A DNA stretch of 64,000 nt from Vibrio hyugaensis (GCF_002906655.1 NZ_CP025794.1:2418001-2482000), one strand, 5' to 3'. Counted from the first letter of the stretch, positions 30,588 through 40,196 are shown. Program-made: numbers and translations. Notes: generated by a model from the sequence alone, not told the origin.

Positions 30588-30615
30588 AAGCCGAGGTGAA
30601 TGCCTCGGCTTTTTT
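30588..30615 (+). terminator. Terminator of the groESL operon
   Basis: An AGCCGAGG / CCTCGGCT stem is followed by six T, 130 bp past the groEL stop. The remaining ~315 bp up to 30932 is AT-rich, with no gene seen. Confidence 0.88.
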
Positions 30616-30932
30616 GTGCCTGTTACTTCGGTATTGAGCCTTTCTTGCGTGAGCTTGTAGGCCTATTCTTACTTTTTCTTTTTAATCTGATAGTTAGCCA
30701 GTAATTATTACGCTTAATTTTTATCAGGTTAATTGGTTTAAAAATGCGCAACTGTGCGGGTATTGTGCGTAATTCGTCAGGGAAAATGCAGATAAATAAC
30801 TATGATGAATCAATTGCTTTATTTGTCAGAGAGTTAAATATGACTTCCAGCTAACATTTATTGATTCAAAATGGCGCAAAATTTGTACATTACACTATGC
30901 TGTAAAACAACTATTCCCCCATGGAGATTAAA

Positions 30933-31496
30933 ATGAAAAAGCTTATGACGTCATTGGCTGTTGCAGCCGTAATCGCTTCACCTGTTGCTCTTGCTGATAG
31001 CTCGCCAGTTATGTTCTCTACCATCGACAACACTAACGCGCCTTCTAACTCTTCTGTTGGTGGTGTTCGCCTTGCGGTCTTACATGGCCAAGTAAACGAA
31101 GTAAAAGGTGTCGACTTTTCGGTTCTAGGTATGTCTGAAACAGACCGCACAACAGGTGTGAATTTCGGTTTGTTCTTTGGTGCTTCTAAAGTTAATCAAG
31201 AAATGACGGGTGCATCACTCGGTCTTCTTAACTGGAACGAAGGCCAAACTAATGGTGTTAACTTAGGTGCAGTGAACATCACGAACAATGTAAAAGGTCT
31301 AAACTGGAGCGCAGTGAACTACTCAGAAGGTTACACAATGGCAGACATCGGTTTGGCGAGTATCTCTAAAAAATCTAACTTCCAGTTAGGTTTCTTCAAT
31401 ATGACTGACCAAATCGACGGTGTTCAAATTGGTCTACTAAACTGTGCGGATAACGGCTTCTTCAAGTGTTTCCCTATCGTGAACTTCGCTAAATAA
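30933..31496 (+). CDS. Secreted repeat protein of unknown function
   Basis: This 187-aa protein has a clear signal peptide (cleavage after about residue 21, VIASPVALA). The mature part repeats a G-V-x-x-G-L-x-N/G-type unit about every 18-25 residues (GVNFGLFFG, GASLGLLNWNEG, GVNLGAVNITN, GLNWSAVNYSEG, GVQIGLLNCADNG). Such short hydrophobic-Gly repeats suggest a beta-solenoid or small outer-membrane beta structure. Two cysteines near the C-terminus could bond. I recognise the repeat style from Vibrio hypothetical proteins but no function. The ATG at 30933 follows GGAGATTAAA. It is monocistronic, with its own terminator. Confidence 0.8.
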   Translation: MKKLMTSLAVAAVIASPVALADSSPVMFSTIDNTNAPSNSSVGGVRLAVLHGQVNEVKGVDFSVLGMSETDRTTGVNFGLFFGASKVNQEMTGASLGLLNWNEGQTNGVNLGAVNITNNVKGLNWSAVNYSEGYTMADIGLASISKKSNFQLGFFNMTDQIDGVQIGLLNCADNGFFKCFPIVNFAK

Positions 31497-31524
31497 GTTA
31501 AGTCGTCGTCACGAACACACGGAT

Positions 31525-31559
31525 AAAAAAGACCCCGAGGAATATCGGGGTCTTTTTTT
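31525..31559. terminator. Bidirectional terminator
   Basis: A GACCCCGA / TCGGGGTC stem is flanked by AAAAAA and TTTTTTT. It lies between the repeat-protein gene and the convergent mgtC-like gene. Confidence 0.9.
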
Positions 31560-31609
31560 GTCTGTGGATCTCATTCTGAAATGTTTTTAGGCATTTAGGA
31601 CGAATAAGG

Positions 31610-32107
31610 CTACTTCATGATTCTGGTTGAGGTTTTTCGCTGCTGCATCCTTTGATGCACACCGCGGCGTAGAGCTTTAATGCGATTTTCTGCTCTATCC
31701 ACGCCAAGCAAGACCGTCAATGCCAAAACAGTAATTACGACGGATTGCGTTAGATACCCAAGGCCTATCATCAAGCCGAGACCTGCCAATACCCAAATCA
31801 CTGCAGCGGATGTCACCCCATGGATTTTGCCGTCTTGTGTCATCATCACCCCTGCACCTAAAAAGCCCACTCCAGTGATTATCTGGCCAAGTACACGCGC
31901 TTGGTCGAGCGTATTAGGTGAAAGCGAGACGGCCATCGACATAAATAAGTAAGTGCCAGAGATAACTAAAATAGCGGTACGAATACCAACAGGTTTACCC
32001 CGCGTTTGGCGCTCTATACCGATCATTAAGCCGTTGATGGCGCAACAGGCTAACGCAGGCCAACTGAATGGGCCAAGATCGAAAATGTGTTCAAAAGTTG
32101 CTTGCAT
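31610..32107 (-). CDS. MgtC/SapB-family membrane protein
   Basis: This 165-aa protein has four or five helices and the MgtC/SapB core: LMIGIERQTRGKPVGIRTAILV, LGQIITGVGFLGAGVMM and GVTSAAVIWVLAGLGLMIGLGY. It lacks the C-terminal ACT-like extension of virulence MgtC, so it is closer to the short YhiD/SapB type. The role in magnesium or pH stress is inferred from the family only. The ATG at 32107 has GGAGGT five bases upstream; the longer frame to 32182 has no ribosome site. It is 94 bp downstream of epmB on the same strand. Confidence 0.88.
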   Translation of the reverse strand: MQATFEHIFDLGPFSWPALACCAINGLMIGIERQTRGKPVGIRTAILVISGTYLFMSMAVSLSPNTLDQARVLGQIITGVGFLGAGVMMTQDGKIHGVTSAAVIWVLAGLGLMIGLGYLTQSVVITVLALTVLLGVDRAENRIKALRRGVHQRMQQRKTSTRIMK

Positions 32108-32201
32108 CTTAACCTCCAAATTTGCGGAGTATGCATAGATAAGACCGCCCGAGCGAACAAAAGCTTTTACTCGTAACGACAATCTTTATACGGAAAGCAA
32201 C

Positions 32202-33224
32202 TTACTCTAGATGCAGATCCAGTGGCGTTTTACTTGGTCGGCCGCCAATTTCACGAGTCAATTTAGGCACTAGGTAGCCCGAGACGCGAGTAATCAAGCC
32301 ACGCATGATTTCTTTTGCTTCTTCATCAGAGACGAAGAAATGTGCCGCGCCTTGGACTTTATCTAACACGTGTAGGTAATAAGGTAATATTCCTGAGTCA
32401 AACAGGGCTTCATTGAGAGCAACTTGTGCTTCTATGCTGTCATTGACGCCTTTTAATAGCACGCCTTGGTTAAGCAAAGTAACGCCGGCTTGTTTCAGTT
32501 TTGCCATTTGAGCAGTAAATTCAGCATTGATCTCGTTGGCGTGGTTGATGTGCGTTACCAAGATGATTTGCAAGCGAGAGGCTCGCAGTAGCTGACACAA
32601 CTCGTCAGTAATACGTGCAGGGATTACCACAGGTAAACGGCTGTGAATACGCAGGCGCTTGATGTGAGGGATTTGTGCTATGTGTTCTAGTAGCCAGTGG
32701 ATCTCATCGTCTTTTGCCATCAGAGGATCACCACCTGAGAAGATAACTTCATTCAGTTCTGGCTGCTTCGCCATGTATTCTAAGCACTGAGTCCAAGCTT
32801 GTTTACCGCTCTTGTTCTCTTGATAAGGAAAATGACGGCGGAAGCAATAACGGCAGTTCACGGCACAGCCACCTTTTACAATCATCAATGCGCGATTGCG
32901 GTATTTGTGTAACAGCCCAGGCACTTCGTTGTCTTGCTCTTCCAGAGGATCATTGGAGTAACCTTCGTGAACCTCGAACTCCTCGTTCAAAGGTAATACT
33001 TGGCGTAAAAGTGGATCGTAAGGATTGCCTTTTTCCATCCTATCGACAAAACTTTGCGGTACACGCTGTGCAAACAGCTTGCGCGCAGCAAACCCGTCTT
33101 GCCACGGCGAAGGATCAATTTCCAAACTTTCCAGCAACTTTGCAGGATCAGAGATCCCATTCGCTAACTGTTTGAGCCAGTTTTGCTCAACAGATTCGAC
33201 TTTTCGGGTTATTATGTGCGGCAT
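32202..33224 (-). CDS. epmB: EF-P (R)-beta-lysine forming aminomutase EpmB
   Basis: This 340-aa radical SAM enzyme has the iron-sulfur motif C120-x3-C124-x2-C127 (GGCAVNCRYCFRRHF) and the PLP-site region of lysine 2,3-aminomutases. It converts L-alpha-lysine to (R)-beta-lysine, which EpmA attaches to elongation factor P. It is divergent from efp with a 32-bp gap, the standard arrangement. The short C-terminus, lacking the zinc-binding tail of clostridial lysine aminomutase, fits EpmB. Confidence 0.95.
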   Translation of the reverse strand: MPHIITRKVESVEQNWLKQLANGISDPAKLLESLEIDPSPWQDGFAARKLFAQRVPQSFVDRMEKGNPYDPLLRQVLPLNEEFEVHEGYSNDPLEEQDNEVPGLLHKYRNRALMIVKGGCAVNCRYCFRRHFPYQENKSGKQAWTQCLEYMAKQPELNEVIFSGGDPLMAKDDEIHWLLEHIAQIPHIKRLRIHSRLPVVIPARITDELCQLLRASRLQIILVTHINHANEINAEFTAQMAKLKQAGVTLLNQGVLLKGVNDSIEAQVALNEALFDSGILPYYLHVLDKVQGAAHFFVSDEEAKEIMRGLITRVSGYLVPKLTREIGGRPSKTPLDLHLE

Positions 33225-33256
33225 TGAATTTAGCTCTAAGAATGTAAGAGGAAAAA

Positions 33257-33823
33257 ATGGCTACAGTTAGCACCAATGAATTTAAAGGCGGCCTTAAGTT
33301 AATGCTTGATAACGAGCCTTGTGTAATTCTGGAAAACGAATACGTTAAACCAGGTAAAGGCCAAGCGTTCAACCGCGTTAAAATTCGTAAACTTCTTTCT
33401 GGTAAAGTGCTAGAGAAAACATTCAAGTCTGGTGACACTTGTGAAGTGGCAGACGTAATGGATATCGACCTAGATTATCTATATTCAGACGGCGAATTCT
33501 ACCACTTTATGAACAACGAAACTTTCGAGCAGATCGCTGCAGACGCGAAAGCGGTTGGTGACAACGCTAAGTGGTTGGTAGAAAACAACACTTGTATGAT
33601 CACGCTTTGGAACGGTAACCCAATCACAGTTACTCCACCAAACTTCGTTGAACTAGAAGTTACTGACACAGACCCAGGTCTAAAAGGTGACACTCAAGGT
33701 ACAGGTGGTAAGCCAGCAACACTATCAACTGGCGCTGTAGTACGTGTACCACTATTCATCGCAATTGGCGAAGTGATCAAAGTTGACACTCGTACTGCTG
33801 AATATGTAGGTCGTGTGAAGTAA
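33257..33823 (+). CDS. efp: Elongation factor P
   Basis: This 188-aa three-domain beta-barrel protein has the modified lysine at K34 in the loop [11 protein letters not shown]. It enters the ribosomal E site and helps synthesis of polyproline stretches. A lysine at position 34, together with epmB next door and epmA 5 kb away, shows the beta-lysylation pathway rather than the rhamnosyl-arginine one. It has an AGAGGAA ribosome site and a terminator downstream. Confidence 0.98.
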   Translation: MATVSTNEFKGGLKLMLDNEPCVILENEYVKPGKGQAFNRVKIRKLLSGKVLEKTFKSGDTCEVADVMDIDLDYLYSDGEFYHFMNNETFEQIAADAKAVGDNAKWLVENNTCMITLWNGNPITVTPPNFVELEVTDTDPGLKGDTQGTGGKPATLSTGAVVRVPLFIAIGEVIKVDTRTAEYVGRVK

Positions 33824-33846
33824 TTCACCTCAGACTTTCTGGTTGA

Positions 33847-33871
33847 AAAGGTCGCTTCGGCGGCCTTTTTT
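33847..33871 (+). terminator. Terminator after efp
   Basis: An AAAAGGTCGC / GCGGCCTTTTT hairpin (one G-T pair) has a stable TTCG loop and ends in T-run sequence. Confidence 0.9.
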
Positions 33872-33910
33872 ATTATCTGTTGTTTTATCCTAACAGCTTC
33901 AAGCTCTAGC

Positions 33911-34075
33911 GTGATAGATACCAACAACAAACTTGATCGCTCATCAGCCGAGAAAGGGCTGAACCTTGCTGCGGTGATTGGCTTAATGAACCAAGTAAGA
34001 AGATCAAACAGTAATATGAGCATGGGTGGTCAAAAGCTTAAAAGCAAAAAGATCATAGGTAACCCAAAGCTCTGA
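33911..34075 (+). CDS. Possible 54-codon ORF or gene remnant (doubtful)
   Basis: A GTG-started frame encodes VIDTNNKLDRSSAEKGLN and then a basic, Asn/Ser-rich tail ending KIIGNPKL. The composition looks protein-like, and the frame stays open upstream without a good start. There is no ribosome site before the GTG, so this may be the decayed end of a lost gene. It occupies part of the 436-bp gap between efp and the nitroreductase-like gene. No homologue is recognised. Confidence 0.2.
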   Translation: MIDTNNKLDRSSAEKGLNLAAVIGLMNQVRRSNSNMSMGGQKLKSKKIIGNPKL

Positions 34076-34259
34076 TAGCGGGGCAAATTAAAGTAATGCA
34101 GAAGCTGATACGTGTTATCCGGCTCTCTTTTTTGTTGGTGATATATTGCTAAATATTTGCACTTTATCTCAATATCACATTGATTTTATGAAGATAAAAA
34201 GGCGATGGTGAAATTTGTGGCTATAGTAAATCGACACCCAACAAGCGCAAGGAAGCACT

Positions 34260-34943
34260 ATGTCGACTCAAGAGCAACATCACCCACTCAATGATTTTGT
34301 GGAATACTCTCCGCAAGAAATGGCAGCAAGAGCTGTACAGAATCTTGAGCAACTTCAGCGCCGTCATTCAATTCGTAGCTTCTCTGATCGTCCAGTGGCG
34401 AAAGAAGTGATTGAGCACTGCATTCGAGCAGCAGGTACAGCTCCGAGTGGTGCAAACCATCAGCCTTGGCATTTTGTTGCGATTAACAGTGCGGAAGTGA
34501 AAGGGCAGATCCGCCAAGCCGCTGAAGAGCTAGAACGTTCTTTCTATGAAGGTCGAGCAGGGCAAGAGTGGTTAGATGCACTTAAGCCACTCGGTACCAA
34601 TGCCAGCAAGCCTTATCTAGAAAAAGCACCATGGCTGATCGCGGTGTTTTCGCAAAAGAAAGGTGGCGTAAGCAATGATGGGGCACAAACTAACTATTAC
34701 GTGCACGAGTCAGTCGGGATTGCCACAGGCTTTTTACTTCAAGCGCTGCACAATGCAGGTTTGGGTACGCTGACTCATACACCAAAACCAATGAGTTTCT
34801 TGAGTAAGATTTGCGGGCGAGACAATGATGTCGATCGTCCATATATGTTGATTGTGACCGGTTATCCGGAAGAAGATGCGACCATTCCGGAACATGCGAT
34901 GCACAAAAAGTCACTGGATGAAATCGCGACCTTTATTGAATAG
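34260..34943 (+). CDS. Nitroreductase-fold flavoprotein, iodotyrosine deiodinase-like
   Basis: This 227-aa protein has FMN-binding motifs RRHSIRSFSD (35-43) and GTAPSGANHQPWHF (59-72). It aligns along its length with animal iodotyrosine deiodinase, and a TGYPEEDATIP-type C-terminal segment matches the deiodinase end. Residues E92, Y96 and K117 have the E-x3-Y-x20-K spacing of the active-site lid that holds the halotyrosine zwitterion. The family uses reduced FMN to remove iodine or bromine from tyrosine. I infer this activity; other nitroreductases of this fold reduce quinones or nitro compounds. It stands alone, convergent with frdD. Confidence 0.85.
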   Translation: MSTQEQHHPLNDFVEYSPQEMAARAVQNLEQLQRRHSIRSFSDRPVAKEVIEHCIRAAGTAPSGANHQPWHFVAINSAEVKGQIRQAAEELERSFYEGRAGQEWLDALKPLGTNASKPYLEKAPWLIAVFSQKKGGVSNDGAQTNYYVHESVGIATGFLLQALHNAGLGTLTHTPKPMSFLSKICGRDNDVDRPYMLIVTGYPEEDATIPEHAMHKKSLDEIATFIE

Positions 34944-34991
34944 CGGTTGTATTGATCTGCACTCGTTGAGAAAACATAAATAACAGGCAAT

Positions 34992-35019
34992 AAAAAAGCT
35001 GGCGAGTTGCCAGCTTTTT
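34992..35019. terminator. Bidirectional terminator before frdD
   Basis: An AGCTGGC / GCCAGCT stem with a five-base loop has A- and T-runs on its flanks. It serves the frd operon and the convergent flavoprotein gene. Confidence 0.88.
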
Positions 35020-35035
35020 CACTTTCGTCAGCGTC

Positions 35036-35413
35036 TTAAATCATGAAGATAAAGACAACGGCCAGCGCAGTGATTAAACCTGCAAACGCGTAACATGCGA
35101 TTTTACCAATCAAGCCTGTGTGGAACTTAAGGTCGTGCATGCCGTGGTGTAGACGGTGCATCGCATGCCACATTGGCAATGCTAGCGTACCTATGATGAA
35201 TAGCGCACCGATGATGCTGGTTGCGAATTCAGATACGCGTTCGTAACTCATTGCTTCTGCATCAATCACGCCAAGCGGTACCAAGATGCCCATAACCAGC
35301 ACTGTAATCGGTGTGATCATCGCAAACCAAGTACCACCGGCACCAAATAGACCCCACCAGATTGGCTCATCAGAACGCTTCGGGGCTGTGTTAACACTAT
35401 AATTCGGTTTCAT
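35036..35413 (-). CDS. frdD: Fumarate reductase membrane anchor D
   Basis: This 125-aa protein with three helices begins [20 protein letters not shown], with the FrdD-type WWGLFGAGG and [11 protein letters not shown] segments. It anchors FrdAB to the inner membrane and, with FrdC, forms the menaquinol site. It is the last gene of frdABCD, 12 bp after frdC. Confidence 0.95.
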   Translation of the reverse strand: MKPNYSVNTAPKRSDEPIWWGLFGAGGTWFAMITPITVLVMGILVPLGVIDAEAMSYERVSEFATSIIGALFIIGTLALPMWHAMHRLHHGMHDLKFHTGLIGKIACYAFAGLITALAVVFIFMI

Positions 35414-35425
35414 TACTAAAGCTCC

Positions 35426-35809
35426 TTACACCACGATGAGAACGATCAGTGAGATGAACGCAACTGCGGCCCACTGAGTCAGAACGATGATTTTCTTATC
35501 CACTGGTTTGCCTTTCAAACGAATTGGCATTACTTGTGGCATCATGCTGAAGAAGGTTTGTGCATGGAACAAACTGCCTAGTAGAGCAACAATGTTGATT
35601 GCTACTACGATAGGGTTTGCCATGAACTCTAACCAACCTTGCCAAGCTTCTGGGCCTTTTACTAGTGAACCTAGACCGAAAGTCAGGAAGATAGTGAATA
35701 GGATCAGAGGAAGCACAGTTGCTTCACGTACCATGTAGAAGCGGTAGAAAGGATGGTTCTTCCACCATGTGCGTTTTATTTCACGAACGTAAGGTTTACG
35801 GTTGCTCAT
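35426..35809 (-). CDS. frdC: Fumarate reductase membrane anchor C
   Basis: This 127-aa protein has three helices and the FrdC features RKPYVREIKRTWWKNHPFYR and FHAQTFFSMMPQVMP. It pairs with FrdD to anchor the complex and pass electrons from menaquinol. It is 2 bp after frdB. Confidence 0.95.
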   Translation of the reverse strand: MSNRKPYVREIKRTWWKNHPFYRFYMVREATVLPLILFTIFLTFGLGSLVKGPEAWQGWLEFMANPIVVAINIVALLGSLFHAQTFFSMMPQVMPIRLKGKPVDKKIIVLTQWAAVAFISLIVLIVV

Positions 35810-35811
35810 CC

Positions 35812-36570
35812 TTATGCCTCCACTTTCTTTGGTGAACCATCAGGTTTCAACATCGCAATCACGAAGTCCATAGAAGACTCCACTTTGCCTTGGTTTACTG
35901 CCGCTGCTGGATCGACGCTCTTCGGACAAACTTCAGAACAGTAACCTACAAAGGTACAACCCCAAGCGCCGTTTTCGCCGTTGATCAGCTTCATGCGCTC
36001 AGCTTTACCGTTGTCACGGCTATCTAGGTTGTAACGGTGTGCCAGTGTTAGTGCCGCCGGACCGATGAACTCAGGGTTCAAACCGAACTGAGGACATGCC
36101 GCGTAGCAAAGACCACAGTTGATACAACCAGCAAACTGTTTGTACTTCGCCATTTGCTCTGGCGTTTGCAGGTTTGTGCCGTCTTCTGGCTTGCGGTCGT
36201 TACCAATGATGTAAGGTTTGATGGCTTCTAGGCGCTCGATGAACGGCGTCATATCAACGATCAAGTCTTTCTCGATTGGGAAGTTTGCTAGTGGCTCGAT
36301 AGTCACGCCATTCGGGTAATCACGTAGGAAGCTCTTACAAGCGAGCTTAGGCACGTTGTTTACCATGATGCCGCAAGAACCACAGATCGCCATACGACAA
36401 GACCAACGGTAAGACAGATCTTTATCTAGGTGATCTTTGATGTAGCCAAGTGCATCAAGTACGGACATGGTTTCATCAAATGGGACTTCGAATGTTTGCG
36501 TGTATGGTTCCGCGTCCTTCTCAGGGTCGTAACGCAGAATGTCTACTTTTTGAATGCGGTTTGCTGACAT
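35812..36570 (-). CDS. frdB: Fumarate reductase iron-sulfur subunit
   Basis: This 252-aa protein has the [2Fe-2S] cysteines in [12 protein letters not shown] and then a distal cysteine at PKLAC. The second cluster motif is [12 protein letters not shown], and the third region is [11 protein letters not shown], giving the [4Fe-4S] and [3Fe-4S] clusters. It relays electrons from the quinol site to FrdA. Its ATG overlaps the frdA stop by one base. Confidence 0.97.
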   Translation of the reverse strand: MSANRIQKVDILRYDPEKDAEPYTQTFEVPFDETMSVLDALGYIKDHLDKDLSYRWSCRMAICGSCGIMVNNVPKLACKSFLRDYPNGVTIEPLANFPIEKDLIVDMTPFIERLEAIKPYIIGNDRKPEDGTNLQTPEQMAKYKQFAGCINCGLCYAACPQFGLNPEFIGPAALTLAHRYNLDSRDNGKAERMKLINGENGAWGCTFVGYCSEVCPKSVDPAAAVNQGKVESSMDFVIAMLKPDGSPKKVEA

Positions 36571-38390
36571 TATGCTTGCTCCTCTGCGCTCTTCGCTTCT
36601 GCTTCAGCGGCTTTTTCTGCTGCTGCTGCTTTCTCTGCTGCTTCACCGTATAGACGTGCTTTAGGCTGAGACTTAGTGATCTTCACGCCGCTGTAGTCAA
36701 TACTTGGTGCTGCATCTTCTTTGAAGAAAGCAAGTGAGTGTTTCAGGAAGTTCACATCGTCACGTTCAGTACAACCATCGTCTAGACGCTGGTGCGCACC
36801 ACGAGATTCTTTACGTAGGATGGCAGAGTGAACCATCGCTTCTGCGACTTCTAGGCCGTAACCAACTTCGATTGCGTATAAAAGATCAGTGTTGAACACT
36901 TTGCCTTTATCTTTGATGCTGATCTGTTTGTAACGAGCTTTAAGTTCAGTGATCTTATCAATCGTTGCTTGCATCAAATCTTCTTGGCGGTAGATACCAC
37001 AACCTGCTTCCATGGTGTGACCCATTTCAGTACGGATATCTGCCCAGTTTTCTTCGCCTTCTTGGTTCATCAGAGCAGCAATGCGGTCTTCAACTGCTTT
37101 CACTTGAGTCGCGATAGACTCTTCGTTCCAGCCTTTGAATTCTGCTGCGCGTTTCACCGCTTGTTCACCCGCAACGCGACCGAATACTACGAACTCAGCC
37201 AGCGAGTTAGAACCTAGACGGTTTGCGCCGTGAAGACCAACTGATGCACATTCGCCAACCGCGAATAGACCTTTAATGCGAGTTTCACATTCGCCGTTGG
37301 TTTCAATACCACCCATGGTGTAGTGAACCGTAGGACGAATTGGAATTGGCTCTTTTGCAGGGTCTACGTTCACGTAAGCTTTCGCTAGTTCACAGATGAA
37401 CGGTAAACGCTCTTGCAGGTACTCTTCACCAAGGTGGCGAAGGTCTAGATGCACCACGTCACCAAGAGGGTGTTTGATGGTGTTGCCTTTCTGCTGTTCA
37501 TGCCAGAACGCTTGAGAAACTTTGTCACGAGGACCCAGTTCCATGTATTTGTTTTTCGGCTCGCCCACTGGGGTTTCTGGGCCCATGCCGTAATCTTGCA
37601 GGTAACGGTAACCATCTTTGTTTACGATGATACCGCCTTCACCACGACAACCTTCGGTCATCAGGATACCTGTGCCAGGAAGACCTGTTGGGTGGTATTG
37701 AACGAATTCCATATCACGTAGAGGAACGCCGTGACGGTAAGCCATCGCCATGCCGTCGCCCGTTACGATACCGCCGTTGGTGTTACAGTGATAAACACGA
37801 CCAGCACCACCTGTTGCTAACACAACCGATTTCGCTTTAATCGTAACCAACTCACCTTCAGACATGTGGATTGCAATCAGACCTTGTACTTCACCTTCGT
37901 CAACAAGCAAATCGACAACAAAGTACTCATCAAAGCGTTTGATGTTGTCGTACTTCATCGACGTCTGGAATAGCGTGTGAAGCATGTGGAAGCCAGTTTT
38001 ATCTGCAGCGAACCAAGTACGTTCAACCTTCATACCGCCAAAGCGGCGTACGTTGACTTCACCGTTCTCTTTACGACTCCATGGGCAACCCCATTGTTCC
38101 ATTTGGATCATTTCGCGAGTCGCGTTCTCTACAAAGTATTCAACAACGTCCTGTTCACATAGCCAGTCACCACCGCCAACGGTATCGTTGAAGTGATTGT
38201 CTAAGCTATCTTCATCCTTGATAACTGCTGCTGAGCCACCTTCTGCAGCAACCGTGTGGGAGCGCATTGGGTAAACTTTAGAAATAAGTGCTACTTCTAA
38301 GTCCGGGTTTGCTTCAGCCGCTGCAATAGCAGTACGAAGACCAGCGCCGCCTGCGCCGATGACTGCGATATCTGTGATGATAATTTGCAC
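36570..38390 (-). CDS. frdA: Fumarate reductase flavoprotein subunit
   Basis: This 606-aa protein begins at GTG (translated [20 protein letters not shown]) after a strong GGAGGAT ribosome site. It has the FAD dinucleotide fold, H45 in [13 protein letters not shown] for covalent FAD, and the active-site segment [20 protein letters not shown]. It reduces fumarate to succinate at the end of anaerobic respiration. The C-terminal ~25 residues are an Ala/Glu/Lys-rich tail. A CRP-like site lies about 180 bp upstream; I saw no full FNR palindrome. Confidence 0.98.
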   Translation of the reverse strand: MQIIITDIAVIGAGGAGLRTAIAAAEANPDLEVALISKVYPMRSHTVAAEGGSAAVIKDEDSLDNHFNDTVGGGDWLCEQDVVEYFVENATREMIQMEQWGCPWSRKENGEVNVRRFGGMKVERTWFAADKTGFHMLHTLFQTSMKYDNIKRFDEYFVVDLLVDEGEVQGLIAIHMSEGELVTIKAKSVVLATGGAGRVYHCNTNGGIVTGDGMAMAYRHGVPLRDMEFVQYHPTGLPGTGILMTEGCRGEGGIIVNKDGYRYLQDYGMGPETPVGEPKNKYMELGPRDKVSQAFWHEQQKGNTIKHPLGDVVHLDLRHLGEEYLQERLPFICELAKAYVNVDPAKEPIPIRPTVHYTMGGIETNGECETRIKGLFAVGECASVGLHGANRLGSNSLAEFVVFGRVAGEQAVKRAAEFKGWNEESIATQVKAVEDRIAALMNQEGEENWADIRTEMGHTMEAGCGIYRQEDLMQATIDKITELKARYKQISIKDKGKVFNTDLLYAIEVGYGLEVAEAMVHSAILRKESRGAHQRLDDGCTERDDVNFLKHSLAFFKEDAAPSIDYSGVKITKSQPKARLYGEAAEKAAAAEKAAEAEAKSAEEQA

Positions 38391-38569
38391 AGTTATCCTC
38401 CAGTGTGTGATTGCGGAAATCCGCTTGTTATTGTGAGTGTGAGGGCGCCGTTTTAAGGCAATCCCTCAAAAGTAGTAGGGTTAGTGTAGGGGAGGCTTAT
38501 GGCAGAAAAATTGATGTATTTGGGGTTTTTCTCCGGTAATGCACATGTGAGCATAGAAATTCTAGGTTA

Positions 38570-38585
38570 TGTGACTGCTATCACG
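38570..38585. promoter_or_regulatory. CRP-like site in the frdA/epmA intergenic region
   Basis: TGTGACTGCTATCACG matches TGTGA-N6-TCACA at nine of ten fixed bases. It lies in the 450-bp divergent gap between frdA and epmA and could act on either gene. The rest of the gap holds no gene that I can support. Confidence 0.6.
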
Positions 38586-38741
38586 GCACGAAACGTTTGG
38601 TGCACAAACGTAATCGCTGTCAATGTTACATGACTGTTGCGCGACATTACCCTCATTGATAATAGGGTAAGTTGTGAGTGTTTTTTGTACTGTGGAACGT
38701 CAAATGCTTGCTTCAGTTTTAATCGATTTTTATTCGCGTTT

Positions 38742-38771
38742 GGGGGGCGAAAATTGGAGCCGATTCCCCCC
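38742..38771. other. G6/C6 hairpin upstream of epmA
   Basis: GGGGGG (38742-38747) and CCCCCC (38766-38771) are separated by 18 bp, 70 bp before epmA. It could form a stem in the epmA leader. A 24-codon frame (from ATG 38704) runs through it but has no ribosome site. Confidence 0.4.
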
Positions 38772-38840
38772 TCGCTGAACTAGGCAAATCATGCCAAAAT
38801 TGCTATTTTTCCTGCTCATCAACCTTTTAAGAGTTTTGTT

Positions 38841-39812
38841 ATGCAAACGAACTGGCAACCTACCGCTTCTATGGAACAACTACGTCAACGTGCGATGTTG
38901 ATTACCGCTATTCGTCAATTCTTCGCCGAGCGACAGGTGATGGAAGTCGACACGCCAGCGATGAGTCACGCTACGGTGACAGACATTCATTTGCATACCT
39001 TCCAGACTGAATTTGTAGGACCAGGCTATGCCGATGGCAGCAAACTGTTCTTTATGACCAGTCCTGAATTCCATATGAAGCGCCTACTGGCTGCGGGCAG
39101 TGGTTGTATTTACCAAATCAACAAAGCTTTTCGTAATGAAGAGAATGGTCGTCACCACAATCCTGAATTCACCATGTTGGAGTGGTACCGTATCGGTTTT
39201 GATCATCATAAGCTGATGGACGAAATGGATGACCTGCTACAACTGGTATTGAAGTGCGGCGCTGCTGAGCGAATGACTTACCAGCAAGCTTTTATTGACG
39301 TACTTGGTGCGTGCCCGTTAGAAGGCTCGATGCAAGAGCTAAAAGCAGTCGCGGCAAAGCTGGGTTTGAGTGACATTGCAGAGCCAGAAGAAGATCGTGA
39401 TACCTTGCTGCAATTGCTGTTCAGCATCGGTGTGGAAGCCAAGATTGGTCAGCAAGTCCCTGCGTTTGTTTATGACTTCCCTGCTTCACAAGCAGCGCTG
39501 GCAAAGATCAACCCACAAGATACCCGTGTCGCGGATCGCTTTGAGGTGTACTTCAAAGGTATTGAGCTTGCGAACGGCTTCCATGAACTCGATAACCCGA
39601 AAGAGCAATTAGCACGTTTCGAACAAGATAACGCTAAGCGTCTAGAAATGGGCTTGAAGCCACAACCTATCGATTTCCATCTGATTGGCGCATTAGAAGC
39701 AGGCTTGCCAGATTGTGCTGGTGTGGCATTAGGCATTGATCGTTTGATTATGTTGGCATTAGGTTGCGACCACATTGATCAAGTGACCGCTTTCCCATTC
39801 CCAATTGCTTAA
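38841..39812 (+). CDS. epmA: EF-P--lysine ligase EpmA
   Basis: This 323-aa class II tRNA-synthetase paralogue resembles the catalytic domain of lysyl-tRNA synthetase without the anticodon-binding domain. Motif 2 is seen at [21 protein letters not shown] and motif 3 at [15 protein letters not shown]. It attaches (R)-beta-lysine to K34 of EF-P. It lies divergent from frdABCD, as in E. coli, and just upstream of the VanZ-like gene. Confidence 0.97.
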   Translation: MQTNWQPTASMEQLRQRAMLITAIRQFFAERQVMEVDTPAMSHATVTDIHLHTFQTEFVGPGYADGSKLFFMTSPEFHMKRLLAAGSGCIYQINKAFRNEENGRHHNPEFTMLEWYRIGFDHHKLMDEMDDLLQLVLKCGAAERMTYQQAFIDVLGACPLEGSMQELKAVAAKLGLSDIAEPEEDRDTLLQLLFSIGVEAKIGQQVPAFVYDFPASQAALAKINPQDTRVADRFEVYFKGIELANGFHELDNPKEQLARFEQDNAKRLEMGLKPQPIDFHLIGALEAGLPDCAGVALGIDRLIMLALGCDHIDQVTAFPFPIA

Positions 39813-39818
39813 GGATTG

Positions 39819-40196
39819 ATGATGAACCTAACCGCTGCCCGTTTCGTTCTACTGAGCTATGCCGCCCTCATTGCTTATCTTTCTTTGAGTTCGGGTGAGT
39901 TGCAAGATTGGGGTGGCATTGCGTACTTGGATAAGATGCAGCATGCGATGGCGTACAGTGGTTTTGGTTTCTTGGGTTGCTTTTGTGTTTCAAAGTGGCG
40001 TCAGCGTTGGACGATAGCAGTGAGTATTTTGTTATTTAGTGCTGTGATTGAAGTTCTGCAAGGGTATGTGGGTCGACAAACGTCATGGCATGATCTGATT
40101 GCGAACACCATTGGTATCGTAACTGGTCTGCTATGTTACCGTATTTGGAGCCTCTATCGACCTAGGTTGGTGAAGTCGTTATACTCAATTCGTTAA
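39819..40196 (+). CDS. VanZ-like small membrane protein
   Basis: This protein of about 125 aa has four helices and VanZ-type residues (LSLSSGELQDWGGIAYLDKMQHAMAY in two parts: a conserved Asp-Lys-x-x-H near the first loop, and EVLQGYVGRQTSWHDLIANTIG). The family is named after a teicoplanin-resistance accessory protein, but most members have no known role. It starts 7 bp after the epmA stop, either at ATG 39819 or ATG 39822, and is probably co-transcribed with epmA and with the TetR gene 22 bp downstream. Confidence 0.82.
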   Translation: MMNLTAARFVLLSYAALIAYLSLSSGELQDWGGIAYLDKMQHAMAYSGFGFLGCFCVSKWRQRWTIAVSILLFSAVIEVLQGYVGRQTSWHDLIANTIGIVTGLLCYRIWSLYRPRLVKSLYSIR

